Shown here: piece by piece, positions 17,730 to 28,243 of the stretch
Layout: each line of letters starts with the position of its first letter
Numbering within the stretch: position 1 is the stretch's first letter
Assembly: GCF_002742645.2 (NCBI RefSeq)
Contig: NZ_CP033875.1
Span: 2,272,001-2,336,000 of the forward strand
Length of the DNA stretch: 64,000 nucleotides
From: Caulobacter sp. FWC26
GTDB taxonomy: Bacteria > Pseudomonadota > Alphaproteobacteria > Caulobacterales > Caulobacteraceae
Reading direction: 5' to 3'
Program-made: the position numbers and the translations under genes
Notes under the pieces: generated by a model
Seen by the model: the letters and a program-made list of their open reading frames with translations, nothing else
The model's database searches: none
Told to the model about the DNA's origin: nothing

Positions 17730-20438
17730 ATGTCGAAGAAGATGCTGATCGACGCAGCACACGCCGAAGAGACGCGTGTGGTCGTCGTGGACGGAACCCG
17801 GGTTGAAGAGTTCGATTTCGAGAGCCAGACCCGCAAACAACTTCGTGGAAACATCTACCTCGCCAAGGTAACCCGCGTCGAACCCAGCCTCCAGGCTGCG
17901 TTCATCGAGTATGGCGGCAACCGCCACGGCTTCCTGGCGTTCAACGAAATCCACCCGGACTACTACCAGATCCCGGTCGCCGACCGCGAAGCGCTGATGC
18001 GCGATGACTCGGGCGACGACGAGGACGACACTCCGATCTCGCGCCGCGCTTCGGGCGGTGACGACGAAGACGACGTCAACGGCGGCGAACACGCGGTCGA
18101 CGACGACGAGGATGACGTCGAAGAAGAGCTGGCGCGCCGCAAGCGCCGGCTGATGCGCAAGTACAAGATCCAGGAAGTAATCCGCCGCCGGCAGATCATG
18201 CTGGTCCAGGTCGTCAAGGAAGAGCGCGGCAACAAGGGCGCGGCCCTGACCACCTACCTCTCCTTGGCGGGCCGCTACGGCGTCCTGATGCCCAACACCG
18301 CCCGGGGCGGCGGCATCAGCCGCAAGATCACGGCGGTCACCGACCGCAAGCGCCTGAAGAGCGTCGTCCAGAGCCTGGACGTGCCGCAGGGCATGGGCCT
18401 GATCGTCCGCACGGCGGGCGCCAAGCGCACCAAGGCCGAGATCAAGCGCGACTACGAATATCTGCTGCGTCTGTGGGAAAACATCCGCGAGAACACGCTG
18501 CACTCGATCGCGCCGGCGCTGATCTACGAGGAAGAAGACCTCGTCAAGCGCGCCATCCGCGACATGTATGACAAGGACCTGGACGGCATCTGGGTCGAGG
18601 GCGACGCCGGCTATAAGGAAGCGCGCGACTTCATGCGCATGCTGATGCCGAGCCAGGCCAAGAAGGTCTTCAACTACCGCGATCCGACGCCGCTGTTCGT
18701 CAAGCACAAGATTGAGGACCATCTGGCCCAGATCTATTCGCCGGTCGTGCCGCTGCGCTCCGGCGGCTATCTGGTGATCAACCAGACCGAAGCCCTGGTC
18801 GCTATCGACGTCAACTCGGGCAAGGCCACGCGCGAACGGAACATCGAAGCCACCGCGCTGAAGACCAACTGCGAAGCCGCCGAAGAGGCCGCACGCCAGC
18901 TGCGCCTGCGCGACCTGGCCGGCCTGATCGTCATCGACTTCATCGACATGGATGAGGCCAAGAACAACCGCACGGTCGAGAAGGTCCTGAAGGACGCCCT
19001 GAAGGACGACCGCGCCCGTATCCAAATGGGCAAGATCTCGGGCTTTGGCCTCATGGAGATCAGCCGTCAGCGCCGCCGCACCGGCGTGCTGGAAGGCACC
19101 ACCCATGTCTGCGAACACTGCGAAGGCACTGGCCGCGTTCGCTCTGTGGAGTCCAGCGCCCTGGCCGCCTTGCGCGCGGTCGAGGCCGAGGCCCTGAAGG
19201 GCTCGGGCAGCGTGATCCTGAAGGTCTCGCGCTCGGTTGGCCTCTACATCCTGAACGAAAAGCGCGACTATCTTCAGCGCCTGCTGGCCACGCATGGCCT
19301 GTTCGTGTCGGTCGTGGTCGATGACAGCCTGCACGGCGGCGACCAGGAGATCGAGCGCACTGAGCTGGGCGAACGGATCGCCGTGCCTCCGCCGCCGTTT
19401 GTCGACGAAGACGACGATTTCGACCCCACGGCCTACGAGGACGAGGAAGAGGAAGACGAGATCATCCCCGAAGACGAGGATGACATCGATCGCGAGAACA
19501 CCGACGACGACGACGCCTCCGCGCGCAAGCAGGCGCGCGAAGACGATCGCGGTGACCGCAAGGGTCGTCGTGGTCGCCGCGACCGGAGCCGGGGCCGGGG
19601 CCGACGCGATGATCGCGACAGCGAGATCGAGGGCGAGGAAGAGGACGACAACGCCGCTGGCGACGGCGCCGACGACGACCGCGTCGACTTCGGCGACGAC
19701 GACGAGGGCGCCCGGCGCCGCCGCCGCCGTGGCCGCCGTGGCGGCCGCCGTGGGGGTCGCGAGGACGGTGATCGCCCGTCGGATGCGTTCGTGTGGATCC
19801 GTCCGCGCGTGCCCTTCGGCGAGAATGTCTTCACCTGGCATGATCCCGCTGCGCTGGTCGGGGGCGGCGAGTCGCGTCGCCCTGCCGCTGAGGCCCGCGC
19901 CCAGGCGCCAACTGAGGCTGTTGCGCGCCCTGAACGTACGGAGCGTGAAGAACGCCCCAGCCGTGAGCGCGGTCGTCGCGGTCGCGATCGTGGCCGCCGT
20001 CAGCGCGATGAAGCGCCGGTCGTCGACGCCTCGCCCGTTGAAAGCGCGGCCGCCGAACCGACTGAGCCCTTCGAGGCTCCGATCTTGGCGCCGCCTGTGA
20101 TCGCCGCCCCGCCGACCGACGTCTGGGTCGAACTCCCGGAAGTCGAGGAAGCGCCCAAGAAACCCAAGCGCACCCGCTCGCGCGCCAAGAAGACCGCTGA
20201 GACAGTCGAGGTCGTGGAGACGCTTGAGGTCACGGAGATGACGCCCGAGGTCACGATCGAAGCCAGCGAGCCCGAAGCTGTCGAGGTCGCTCCGCCCGCG
20301 CCTGCGGTGGAAGTTGCGTCCGAGCCTGAGCCCGTCGTCGAGGTCGCGCCTGTCGAAGAGGCCAAGCCTGCCGAGCCCGACCCGAACGAAATCACCACGC
20401 CGCCCGAAAAGCCGCGTCGCGGCTGGTGGCGCCGGTAA
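17730..20438 (+). CDS. rne: Ribonuclease E, degradosome scaffold
   Basis: Endoribonuclease central to mRNA decay and rRNA processing, 902 residues. The start MSKKMLIDAAHAEETRVVVV is the family N-terminus. The S1 domain (about 36-180) is split by an acidic insert at about 90-135. The DNase I-like catalytic part holds VAIDVNSGKATRERN and IVIDFIDMDEAKNN. The Zn-link is CEHCEGTG near 461. The C-terminal third is disordered, with alternating acidic and Arg-rich blocks typical of RNA and partner binding. The last residues RRGWWRR match the short motif that binds PNPase in Caulobacter. There is no membrane-targeting helix of the E. coli type. Confidence 0.95.
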   Translation: MSKKMLIDAAHAEETRVVVVDGTRVEEFDFESQTRKQLRGNIYLAKVTRVEPSLQAAFIEYGGNRHGFLAFNEIHPDYYQIPVADREALMRDDSGDDEDDTPISRRASGGDDEDDVNGGEHAVDDDEDDVEEELARRKRRLMRKYKIQEVIRRRQIMLVQVVKEERGNKGAALTTYLSLAGRYGVLMPNTARGGGISRKITAVTDRKRLKSVVQSLDVPQGMGLIVRTAGAKRTKAEIKRDYEYLLRLWENIRENTLHSIAPALIYEEEDLVKRAIRDMYDKDLDGIWVEGDAGYKEARDFMRMLMPSQAKKVFNYRDPTPLFVKHKIEDHLAQIYSPVVPLRSGGYLVINQTEALVAIDVNSGKATRERNIEATALKTNCEAAEEAARQLRLRDLAGLIVIDFIDMDEAKNNRTVEKVLKDALKDDRARIQMGKISGFGLMEISRQRRRTGVLEGTTHVCEHCEGTGRVRSVESSALAALRAVEAEALKGSGSVILKVSRSVGLYILNEKRDYLQRLLATHGLFVSVVVDDSLHGGDQEIERTELGERIAVPPPPFVDEDDDFDPTAYEDEEEEDEIIPEDEDDIDRENTDDDDASARKQAREDDRGDRKGRRGRRDRSRGRGRRDDRDSEIEGEEEDDNAAGDGADDDRVDFGDDDEGARRRRRRGRRGGRRGGREDGDRPSDAFVWIRPRVPFGENVFTWHDPAALVGGGESRRPAAEARAQAPTEAVARPERTEREERPSRERGRRGRDRGRRQRDEAPVVDASPVESAAAEPTEPFEAPILAPPVIAAPPTDVWVELPEVEEAPKKPKRTRSRAKKTAETVEVVETLEVTEMTPEVTIEASEPEAVEVAPPAPAVEVASEPEPVVEVAPVEEAKPAEPDPNEITTPPEKPRRGWWRR

Positions 20439-20450
20439 CGGTGACCGAAA

Positions 20451-20490
20451 TCGGCCCGCGCGTCTTTCCGGCGTGCGGGCCGAATTCTTT
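20451..20490 (+). terminator. Terminator after rne
   Basis: Stem TCGGCCCGC (20451-20459) with GCGGGCCGA (20475-20483) and a following T-rich ATTCTTTT. The loop is long (15 bases), so efficiency is uncertain. Confidence 0.7.
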
Positions 20491-20580
20491 TGCGGGACCG
20501 AGCAGACCCTTGTTCCCTCGACTTTACGATCCAAGTTAGATTGGTCAGGGTTCGCGGGGGCGCGATCTGGAGATCACTTG

Positions 20581-22002
20581 ATGACCTCGCGTAGTGGGCG
20601 GGCCAGTAAGAGATTGGGTGGGGCGCTTTGCGCCCTCGCCGTGCTCGCGTCCACGGTTTCTGCGCCTCAACCTGCAAAAGCGCAGAGTGACGGGCCCTCG
20701 CTGATCCGGGACACCGAGATCGAAGAGATCCTGCATCGCGACTCCGCACCGATCTTCGCAGCGGCCGGCCTCGACCCCAACAACGTCCGGATTCTAATCG
20801 TCGGCGACAAGTCGCTGAACGCGTTTGCGACGCAAGGCCTGCAGATGGGCCTCAACACCGGCCTGATCTTGCAGACCGAAAACCCCAACCAGTTGCGCGG
20901 CGTCATCGCGCACGAGACGGGACATCTGGCCGGCGGCCATCCCATCCGCTCGGACGAAATGATGCGCGCCGGTCTCAAGCCGATGATCCTGACCATGGGG
21001 CTCGGCGTCTTGGCCGCCCTGGCCGGCGCGCCGGACGCCGGCGCGGCCCTGATCGGCAATGCTCAGTACGCTGGCGCCCTGGGCGCCCTGGGCTACAGCC
21101 GTGAACAGGAGTCCCGAGCCGACCAGGCTGGCGCCGGGTTCCTCGAAGCCACCGGCCAGTCGGGCCGCGGCCTCGTCGAGTTCTTCGACAACTTCCGCTA
21201 CCAGGAAGTGTTCGACCAAGCTCGCCGTTTCGCCTACTTCCGCAGCCACCCGCTGTCTTCGGAACGGATCGAGGTCCTGCGCAGTCGTGTCGAGCGCCTG
21301 CCGCACTACAACGCCGTGGATACGCCGGAGGACCTGGCGCGCCACGAGATCATGAAGGCCAAGCTCGAGGGGTTCCTGAACCCGCAGATCGCCTTGATGA
21401 AGTACAAGGAAACCGACACCGGCTTCCCGGCTCGCTACGCGCGGGCGATCGCCTATTACCAGATGAAGGAGCCCGACCGGGCCCTGAAACTGGTGGACGC
21501 CATGATCGCCGACCACCCCGACAATCCCTATCTTTGGGAGCTGAAGGGCCAAATCCTCTTCGAATTCAATCGGGTCGAACAAGCCGAGGAACCTCAGCGG
21601 CGCTCGGTCGCGCTCAAGCCCGACGCCGCCCTGCTGAGGATCAATCTGGGCCAGACGCTGATCAGCCTGAATGACCCCAAGAAGGTTGAGGAAGGCGTTC
21701 AAGAACTGAAGCGCAGCCTGCTGAACGAGCCGGACAACTCGGTGACCTGGCGCCTTCTGGCCCAGGCCTACGACAAGCAGAAGAAGGATGGCGAGGCGCG
21801 CCTGGCGACGGCCGAACAGTACTTCTCGCTCGGAGCCGTTCGCGAAGCCAAGGTGTTCGCGATGCGCGCCCGGGAGCTGCTGACCAAGAACACGCCGGAC
21901 TGGCGTCGCGCGACCGATATCGTCCTCGCCTCCCGGCCGTCCAACCAGGACCTCAAGGACCTGGCCAAGGACGGTCTGACCTCATCCCCTCCCGGCCTGT
22001 AA
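20581..22002 (+). CDS. Periplasmic M48 metallopeptidase with TPR-like repeats (BepA-like)
   Basis: Secreted zinc metallopeptidase of 473 residues. The signal peptide is about 1-35 (LGGALCALAVLASTVSA... ending PAKAQ). The zinc motif is HETGH in RGVIAHETGHLAGGHP, with the third ligand Glu in SREQESRADQAGAGF. The C-terminal half (about 250-450) is helical with repeats such as DRALKLVDAMIADHPDNPYLW, resembling TPR units. This layout is that of BepA/YfgC, which performs quality control of outer membrane proteins. The ATG follows GGAGATC. The DsbA-like lipoprotein gene begins 26 bp downstream, suggesting an envelope-folding operon. Confidence 0.9.
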   Translation: MTSRSGRASKRLGGALCALAVLASTVSAPQPAKAQSDGPSLIRDTEIEEILHRDSAPIFAAAGLDPNNVRILIVGDKSLNAFATQGLQMGLNTGLILQTENPNQLRGVIAHETGHLAGGHPIRSDEMMRAGLKPMILTMGLGVLAALAGAPDAGAALIGNAQYAGALGALGYSREQESRADQAGAGFLEATGQSGRGLVEFFDNFRYQEVFDQARRFAYFRSHPLSSERIEVLRSRVERLPHYNAVDTPEDLARHEIMKAKLEGFLNPQIALMKYKETDTGFPARYARAIAYYQMKEPDRALKLVDAMIADHPDNPYLWELKGQILFEFNRVEQAEEPQRRSVALKPDAALLRINLGQTLISLNDPKKVEEGVQELKRSLLNEPDNSVTWRLLAQAYDKQKKDGEARLATAEQYFSLGAVREAKVFAMRARELLTKNTPDWRRATDIVLASRPSNQDLKDLAKDGLTSSPPGL

Positions 22003-22028
22003 TTGGCCCTTCGATTCTAGAGATTTCG

Positions 22029-22769
22029 ATGACCCTGCTTCGTCGCGCCGCGACCGTTGTGCTCCCGCTGGCCCTCACGGGAACCGTTCTTGCCGGCTGT
22101 GACCAGGGCAAGCCTGACAAGGCTTTTGGCGAGAAGGTGCGCGCCTATCTGCTGGAGCACCCCGAAGTGCTGATGGAGGCCAGCCAGAAGCTGCAGGAAA
22201 AGCAGGCGGCTCAGCAGGCGGTTTCTTCCCAGAAGGCCATCGGCGAGTACCGGCAGGCGATCGAGCGTGACCCCCGCGACATCGTCATCAATCCGGCCGG
22301 GACGATCACCGTCACCGAGTTCTTCGACTACCGCTGCGGCTACTGCCGCCACGCGGCGCCGGAGGTTCTCGACCTCGTCCAGAAGAACTCCGACATTCGC
22401 CTGGTGCTGAAGGACTTCGTGATCTTCGGCAACGACAGCGAGGCCGCCGCCCGCATCGCTTTGGGCGCCAAGGACCAGGGCAAGAGTCTGGAACTGCACA
22501 AGGCGCTGATGGCCGAGAACGCCCTCGACGCGGCCGGCGCGCTGCGCATCGCCAAGGGGCTCGGCATCGACATGGACAAGGCCAAGGCGGTCGGCGAAAG
22601 TCAGGGCGTCACTCAGCATCTGGCCGATACCGAGGCGCTGGCGCGGACGCTAAACCTGTCGGGCACGCCCGCCTTCATCGTCGGCGACACGCTCATTCCC
22701 GGCGCCGACATCAACGCTCTCAAGTTGGCGATCGAGCAGACGCGGGCCAGCAAGGCCAAGGCGGGTTGA
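22029..22769 (+). CDS. DsbA-family thiol:disulfide lipoprotein
   Basis: A 246-residue periplasmic thioredoxin-fold protein. The N-terminus has a signal sequence ending in a lipobox (TVLAGC), so it is probably anchored by lipid. A helical N-terminal region of about 70 residues precedes the DsbA domain. The active site is CGYC in FFDYRCGYCRHAAPEV, and the cis-proline loop is SGTPAFIVGD. The layout resembles DsbA/ScsC-like or BdbD-like proteins, and I cannot say whether it oxidises or isomerises. It follows the M48 protease by 26 bp, so both probably serve envelope protein folding. Confidence 0.9.
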   Translation: MTLLRRAATVVLPLALTGTVLAGCDQGKPDKAFGEKVRAYLLEHPEVLMEASQKLQEKQAAQQAVSSQKAIGEYRQAIERDPRDIVINPAGTITVTEFFDYRCGYCRHAAPEVLDLVQKNSDIRLVLKDFVIFGNDSEAAARIALGAKDQGKSLELHKALMAENALDAAGALRIAKGLGIDMDKAKAVGESQGVTQHLADTEALARTLNLSGTPAFIVGDTLIPGADINALKLAIEQTRASKAKAG

Positions 22770-22778
22770 TAACGATCC

Positions 22779-22900
22779 TTCCGCCCCCTCTGGGGGCGGC
22801 CGACCGCGCAAAGCGCGGTCAGGTGGGGGCAAAGCGGCGCTTGCCGAACCACACAAGCCCCCTCCGCACCTACGGCGCTCCTCCCCCATGGGGGGGAGAA
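22779..22900. repeat. Hairpin-rich intergenic repeat between dsbA-like gene and thiG
   Basis: Three strong hairpins in tandem: CCGCCCCC/GGGGGCGG (22781-22788 with 22792-22799), GACCGCGC/GCGCGGTC (22802-22809 with 22813-22820), and CTCCCCC/GGGGGAG (22881-22887 with 22892-22898). The composition and repeated GC palindromes look like a dispersed Caulobacter intergenic element, which may also end both converging transcripts. No T run follows, so it is not a standard terminator. Confidence 0.55.
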
Positions 22901-22908
22901 GGGGCGGC

Positions 22909-23718
22909 TTAGATCAGCCCCGCCAGCGGCGAGCTCGGATCGGCGTAGAGCCGCTTCTGCATCCGGCCGGCGAGGTAGGCCTCGCGGCCGGCGATTACCG
23001 CGTGCTTCATCGCCTTGGCCATGCGGATCGGATCCTTGGCTTCGGCGATGGCGGTGTTCATCAGGATGGCGTCGCAGCCCAGCTCCATGCCGATCGCTGC
23101 GTCCGAGGCCGTGCCGACCCCGGCGTCGACCAGCACCGGCACCTTGGCGTTCTCGACGATGATCCGCAGGTTCACGCGGTTCTGGATGCCGAGCCCCGAG
23201 CCGATCGGCGCGCCCAGCGGCATGATCGCCACCGCGCCGGCCTCTTCCAATTTCTTGGCGTAGACGGGGTCATCCGAGCAGTAGACCATCACCTGGAAGC
23301 CGTCGGCGACCAGCAGCTTCAGTGAGCGCAGGGTCTCTTCCATGTCCGGGAACAGGGTCTTGGGATCGCTGAGGACCTCCAGCTTGACCAGGTCCCAGCC
23401 GCCGGCCTCGCGGGCCAGGCGCAGGGTGCGCACCGCGTCCTCGCCGGTGAAGCAGCCGGCAGTGTTCGGAAGGTAGGTGAACTCGGTCGGCTTGACGTAG
23501 TCGACCAGCAGAGGCTGGGTCGGATCGGTCAGGTTCACGCGGCGCACGGCCACCGTCACGATCTCGGCGCCGGCCGCACGAGCGGCGGCGGCGTTGGTCG
23601 CATAGTCCTTATACTTGCCCGTGCCGACGATCAGGCGCGAGCGGAAGGTGCGGCCGGCGACGGTCCAGGTCTCGTCGCTGTCAGCGGTGACGGAGTCGGG
23701 GGTAACATGCGCGTTCAT
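22909..23718 (-). CDS. thiG: Thiazole synthase ThiG
   Basis: Condenses deoxyxylulose phosphate, dehydroglycine and ThiS-thiocarboxylate into the thiazole phosphate of thiamine. The 269-residue TIM barrel includes the catalytic-lysine strand [16 protein letters not shown], the phosphate-binding [16 protein letters not shown] and [12 protein letters not shown], and the terminal [15 protein letters not shown]. An N-terminal extension of about 17 residues precedes the domain. It lies 45 bp after thiS on the same strand. No THI-box riboswitch is visible upstream of the pair. Confidence 0.96.
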   Translation of the reverse strand: MNAHVTPDSVTADSDETWTVAGRTFRSRLIVGTGKYKDYATNAAAARAAGAEIVTVAVRRVNLTDPTQPLLVDYVKPTEFTYLPNTAGCFTGEDAVRTLRLAREAGGWDLVKLEVLSDPKTLFPDMEETLRSLKLLVADGFQVMVYCSDDPVYAKKLEEAGAVAIMPLGAPIGSGLGIQNRVNLRIIVENAKVPVLVDAGVGTASDAAIGMELGCDAILMNTAIAEAKDPIRMAKAMKHAVIAGREAYLAGRMQKRLYADPSSPLAGLI

Positions 23719-23763
23719 GCGGCTGGTTTACGCCCCGTCAGCCGCCGTTTCAAATACGCAGGA

Positions 23764-23964
23764 TCAACCGCCGCCGATAAAAGTGACGATCTCGATCCGG
23801 TCGCCGTCGACCAAAGCTGTGTCGGCATAACTGGAGCGCGGCGCGATCTCGAGGTTGCGCTCGATAGCCACCTTGCGCGCGTTCAGCCCCAGGGCGGACA
23901 CCAGATCGGCGATCGTGATCACGTCCGCCACGTCCCGCTCTTCCCCGTTCAGTAAAAGCTTCAT
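23764..23964 (-). CDS. thiS: Sulfur carrier protein ThiS
   Basis: Ubiquitin-like sulfur carrier of 66 residues that ends in the required Gly-Gly (EIVTFIGGG). The C-terminal glycine becomes a thiocarboxylate after adenylation and donates sulfur to ThiG. The start [12 protein letters not shown] is the beta-strand beginning of the fold. The frame is open 40 codons further upstream, but that part overlaps aroQ and has no family features. It is first of a thiS-thiG pair and divergent from aroQ, with 79 bp between start codons. Confidence 0.95.
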   Translation of the reverse strand: MKLLLNGEERDVADVITIADLVSALGLNARKVAIERNLEIAPRSSYADTALVDGDRIEIVTFIGGG

Positions 23965-24043
23965 CTCTCCTCCGACGCGAGCCGTGCTTGTGACCCGGCG
24001 GAAGCGGCTATACAAGACCTCCCGGAATCGACGGCGGAGCCGC

Positions 24044-24484
24044 ATGGTAAAACCGATCCACGTGCTGAGCGGCCCCAACCTCAACCTGTTGGGAACACGC
24101 GAGCCCGAGATTTACGGCAGGGACACCCTCGATGATGTCCGGACGCGCTGCGAGGCGCGGGCGGCTTCGCGTGGCGTTTCGGTGGTTTTCCGCCAGTCCA
24201 ACCATGAAGGCGTGCTGATCGATTGGGTGCACGAGGCGCGTGAGTCGGCCTCGGTGCTGATTATCAATCCGGCTGGCTACGGCCATACCTCGATCGCGCT
24301 GCTGGACGCGCTCAAGACCTTGAGCATCCCTGTAATCGAGTGCCATCTGTCCAACCCGGCGGCGAGGGAGGAATTCCGCCGCCACACCTACGTTTCGCTG
24401 GCGGCCACGGGGATCGTCTCCGGGTTCGGCGCGGCGAGTTACGAACTGGCGATCGAGGCCGCCTTCGGCCTGATCCGCGAATAG
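24044..24484 (+). CDS. aroQ: 3-dehydroquinate dehydratase, type II
   Basis: Third shikimate pathway enzyme, a dodecameric 146-residue flavodoxin-like protein. The N-terminal [20 protein letters not shown] carries the active-site Asn and the loop Arg/Tyr. [17 protein letters not shown] and [17 protein letters not shown] provide further active-site residues, and [19 protein letters not shown] closes the site. The start at 24044 is chosen next to the conserved block and follows GGAG. It is followed by accB after 60 bp, an arrangement common in proteobacteria. Confidence 0.96.
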   Translation: MVKPIHVLSGPNLNLLGTREPEIYGRDTLDDVRTRCEARAASRGVSVVFRQSNHEGVLIDWVHEARESASVLIINPAGYGHTSIALLDALKTLSIPVIECHLSNPAAREEFRRHTYVSLAATGIVSGFGAASYELAIEAAFGLIRE

Positions 24485-24544
24485 CAACGATAACGTCCGG
24501 CGTTTTCCGCCGCCCGACGCTTCAGAAGAACAAGGTAAGCTTCC

Positions 24545-25054
24545 ATGTCGAACCCCAAGGCCCCCGCCGATCCGGTCGAAGCTCCCGCGATCGACGCCCG
24601 TCTGGTCCGCAAGATCGCGGACATCCTGAAGGACACGGGCCTTTCCGAGATCGAAGTCGAGCATGCCGGCCTGAAGATCCGCGTCGCCCGTGAACTGACC
24701 GCCGCGCCCGTCAACTACGTCCAGGCGGCCGCGCCGGCCTATGCGCCGGCGCCCGTCGCGGCTTCCGCCGCCGCGCCCGCTCCGGCGGCCGATGTCGCCC
24801 CTGCCCCCGCCGCAGCGCGCGGCGACGCCGTGAAGTCGCCGATGGTCGGCACGGCCTACTTGTCGCCGCAGCCGGGCGCCGATCCGTTCGTCAAGGTTGG
24901 CGACACCGTGTCGGCCGGCCAGACGCTGCTGATTGTCGAAGCCATGAAGACCATGAACCCGATCTCGGCCCCGAAGGCCGGCAAGATCGTCGAGATCCTG
25001 GTCGCCGACGCCCAGCCCGTCGAGTTCGGCGAGCCGCTCGTCGTCATCGAGTAA
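24545..25054 (+). CDS. accB: Acetyl-CoA carboxylase biotin carboxyl carrier protein
   Basis: BCCP subunit of 169 residues. The N-terminal helical part (about 10-60) is joined by an Ala/Pro-rich flexible linker to the biotinyl domain (about 97-169). The biotin attachment site is K135 in VEAMKTMN. The linker lets the biotin swing between biotin carboxylase and transcarboxylase. It lies 5 bp before accC, so the two subunits are co-translated in the order usual for proteobacteria. Confidence 0.97.
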   Translation: MSNPKAPADPVEAPAIDARLVRKIADILKDTGLSEIEVEHAGLKIRVARELTAAPVNYVQAAAPAYAPAPVAASAAAPAPAADVAPAPAAARGDAVKSPMVGTAYLSPQPGADPFVKVGDTVSAGQTLLIVEAMKTMNPISAPKAGKIVEILVADAQPVEFGEPLVVIE

Positions 25055-25059
25055 CGCTC

Positions 25060-26406
<1,347 letters not shown>

Positions 26407-26419
26407 TCCGAGGCTGGCG

Positions 26420-27073
26420 ATGGACGACGCCTTCACGGTCGACGACCTTATCGCCTGCTATGCGCGCGGTGTCTTTCCGATGGCAGACGCGCGCGAGGAC
26501 GAGAGCCTCTTTCTGATTGATCCCGAGCGGCGCGGCGTGCTGCCGCTCGGGACTTTTCATATTCCCAAGCGCCTAGGCCGCACGGTTCGCAACGGACCCT
26601 ATGAGGTCCGCGTGGACACCGCCTTCGACGCGGTAATCGAGAGCTGCGCCGCCTCGCGGCCTGGGCGGCTCGACACCTGGATCAACCACCCCATCCAGCG
26701 GCTCTATGGCCAACTTTACGCCCGCGGCCTTGCCCACAGCGTCGAGACCTGGCTCGGCGACGAGCTTGTCGGCGGCCTCTATGGCGTATCACTGGGTGGG
26801 GCCTTCTTCGGCGAAAGCATGTTCTCGACCGCGCGCGACGCCAGCAAGGTGGCGCTGGTCCACCTCGTCGCGCGCTTGATCGCGGGCGGCTACGAATTGC
26901 TGGACACCCAGTTTCTCACCGAGCATCTGGCTCAGTTCGGCGTCACGGAAATCACCCGGGCGGACTATCGCCGCCGGCTATCCAAGGCCCTGGCGACGCA
27001 GGGAGACTTCTACGGCTTGGCGGCCGGCGCGACCGGGATCGACTGCTTGCAGGCGATCAGCCAGGCGTCATAG
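26420..27073 (+). CDS. aat: Leucyl/phenylalanyl-tRNA--protein transferase
   Basis: Adds Leu or Phe to proteins with N-terminal Lys or Arg, creating N-degrons for ClpS/ClpAP. The 217 residues show [13 protein letters not shown], the SYEV-like block, [32 protein letters not shown], and [16 protein letters not shown], all family hallmarks. It is the last gene of the aroQ-accBC run. Its last 64 bp overlap the 3' end of the convergent DUF2155 gene, so neither terminator lies between them. Confidence 0.95.
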   Translation: MDDAFTVDDLIACYARGVFPMADAREDESLFLIDPERRGVLPLGTFHIPKRLGRTVRNGPYEVRVDTAFDAVIESCAASRPGRLDTWINHPIQRLYGQLYARGLAHSVETWLGDELVGGLYGVSLGGAFFGESMFSTARDASKVALVHLVARLIAGGYELLDTQFLTEHLAQFGVTEITRADYRRRLSKALATQGDFYGLAAGATGIDCLQAISQAS

Positions 27074-27681
27074 ACCGGGTGCTGCAACGGGTTCAGGCCC
27101 GGCGAGCTGGCGTACATCCACCCCTTGTAGATCTGGCGCCCGGGCGGAGCCGCGCGGCCGGCTTGCGCCTTTGGCTGGGTGTCGACGACGACATAGGCCG
27201 CCGATTCCGGCGCGACCTCGTCAGCGGCTGCAGTCTCGCAGGCGCGGACGGTGAAGATCAGGGTCTTATAGCGGATCGGCTGGCCGATCGGGACCTCGAA
27301 CCGCATGGTCTCGGTGGTGACCTTGTCCAGAGCCTGGAGGATCGCCACCGCGTATCGTCCACGCTTCGTCGGCTCCACCGGCTTCGCGGTCGTGGCGGTA
27401 GCAGGCGTGGTCGGCTTCACGGCCGTCGCCTTGCCCGCCGGCGGCGAGGCCGGCGGATTGGGATTGGCGATCGCCGGCGTTACCTGGGTTGGTTGAGCCG
27501 GGCGCAGCTCGCTCACCGGCGGCGCTGGCGTGGGCCTGGGCGTCTGGGCGGCGGGCGCTTGCGGCGCGGCCGGCGGGGTCTGAGCCGATGGGGCGTTTGA
27601 CTGACGCGCGACCGCCATACCCGTCACGGCCAAGCCGGAAAGGATGCTGACGATCGCGATCAGGGACGCCCGGGGCGTCAT
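27010..27681 (-). CDS. DUF2155 domain protein, secreted
   Basis: A 223-residue protein with a signal peptide ([21 protein letters not shown], about 1-24), a long Pro/Ala/Thr-rich linker (about 25-125), and a C-terminal DUF2155-type domain ([21 protein letters not shown] through [22 protein letters not shown]). The domain contains cysteines in VRACETAA and WLIACKQS that could form a disulfide. The domain is common next to complex I accessory and aat genes in alphaproteobacteria; its function is unknown to me. The ATG at 27681 lies 5 bp after the NDUFA12-like gene, so the pair is an operon. Confidence 0.88.
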   Translation of the reverse strand: MTPRASLIAIVSILSGLAVTGMAVARQSNAPSAQTPPAAPQAPAAQTPRPTPAPPVSELRPAQPTQVTPAIANPNPPASPPAGKATAVKPTTPATATTAKPVEPTKRGRYAVAILQALDKVTTETMRFEVPIGQPIRYKTLIFTVRACETAAADEVAPESAAYVVVDTQPKAQAGRAAPPGRQIYKGWMYASSPGLNPLQHPVYDAWLIACKQSIPVAPAAKP

Positions 27682-27686
27682 CGCGC

Positions 27687-28082
27687 CTATTCCGGCGACC
27701 AGGCTTGATAGTCGCTGGTGGCCGCGGGACGTTCGCCGCCCCGGGCCAGCGAGCCCTTCGGACGCCAGGCGTGCACGGTGCCCGTCAGGTTCGGCAGCGT
27801 GTCCTTCTCCCAGCCACGACGCGGCAGCGGCGCGCGCGTTGGGGGCTCGTCGAGGGTGTAGTGCAGCCAACCGCTCCATTCGGCCGGCACCTTCGAGGCT
27901 TCGGCGTAGCCGTTGTAGATCACCCAGCGGCGCTTGCGCTCGTCATAGCTGTCGCTGTTGTCGCGCGCCTCGAAATAGCGGTTGCCGTAGTCATCCTGGC
28001 CCACGAAGACGCCGCGGCGGCCAATGTGAAAACGCTGACCAAGGGTCGCGCCGTTCCACCACGTGAAGATCGCTTTCAGCAC
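27687..28082 (-). CDS. NDUFA12-like NADH:ubiquinone oxidoreductase accessory subunit
   Basis: A 131-residue homologue of mitochondrial complex I subunit NDUFA12 (B17.2), an accessory subunit kept by alphaproteobacteria. Signatures are FTWWNGATLGQRF, VGQDDYGNRYFEARD, RRWVIYNGYAEASKVPAEWSGWLHYTLDEPP and the terminal YQAWSPE. It lacks a signal peptide and would bind the peripheral arm on the cytosolic side. It is the first gene of a pair with the DUF2155 protein, separate from the main nuo operon. Confidence 0.93.
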   Translation of the reverse strand: MLKAIFTWWNGATLGQRFHIGRRGVFVGQDDYGNRYFEARDNSDSYDERKRRWVIYNGYAEASKVPAEWSGWLHYTLDEPPTRAPLPRRGWEKDTLPNLTGTVHAWRPKGSLARGGERPAATSDYQAWSPE

Positions 28083-28198
28083 TACGTTCGCACCTGAATC
28101 TGCAAGGCTTTGCGCGGCCGCGACGAACGCGGCGAAGCGGCGGGACCATAGCGCCCCGCGCCGTCACCGTCCAGCCGCGCACCGGCGGCGGCCAGCTT

Positions 28199-28243
28199 CA
28201 ACATCTTGTGGATTAGCTCATCCCGACCCGCAACATCTATTGA
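28199..28243 (+). promoter_or_regulatory. Pair of NrdR-like boxes before the NrdJ-derived gene
   Basis: CAACATCTTGTGG (28199-28211) and CAACATCTATTGA (28231-28243) share their first eight bases and start exactly 32 bp apart, about three helical turns. The first agrees well with the NrdR box as I recall it (ACACAATATCTTGTGT-like), the second less so. NrdR typically binds such phased pairs at ribonucleotide reductase genes. The remainder of the 278-bp gap (28083-28360) holds nothing else I can name. Confidence 0.5.

Noticed and set aside
18001..18120. Simple-sequence repeat or recent insertion in rne
   Set aside because: The GAC/GAG-rich run encodes the acidic S1 insert in frame and codon use is mixed, so it is coding sequence rather than a tandem repeat.
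17568..20534. A 988-codon open frame antisense to rne
   Set aside because: High GC leaves long open frames opposite real genes; its translation is low-complexity Arg/Ala/Asp/Val with no domain, and rne is unmistakable on the plus strand.
23965..24043. TPP riboswitch before thiS
   Set aside because: The gap to aroQ is only 79 bp and no CTGAGA thi-box pattern or matching fold is visible.
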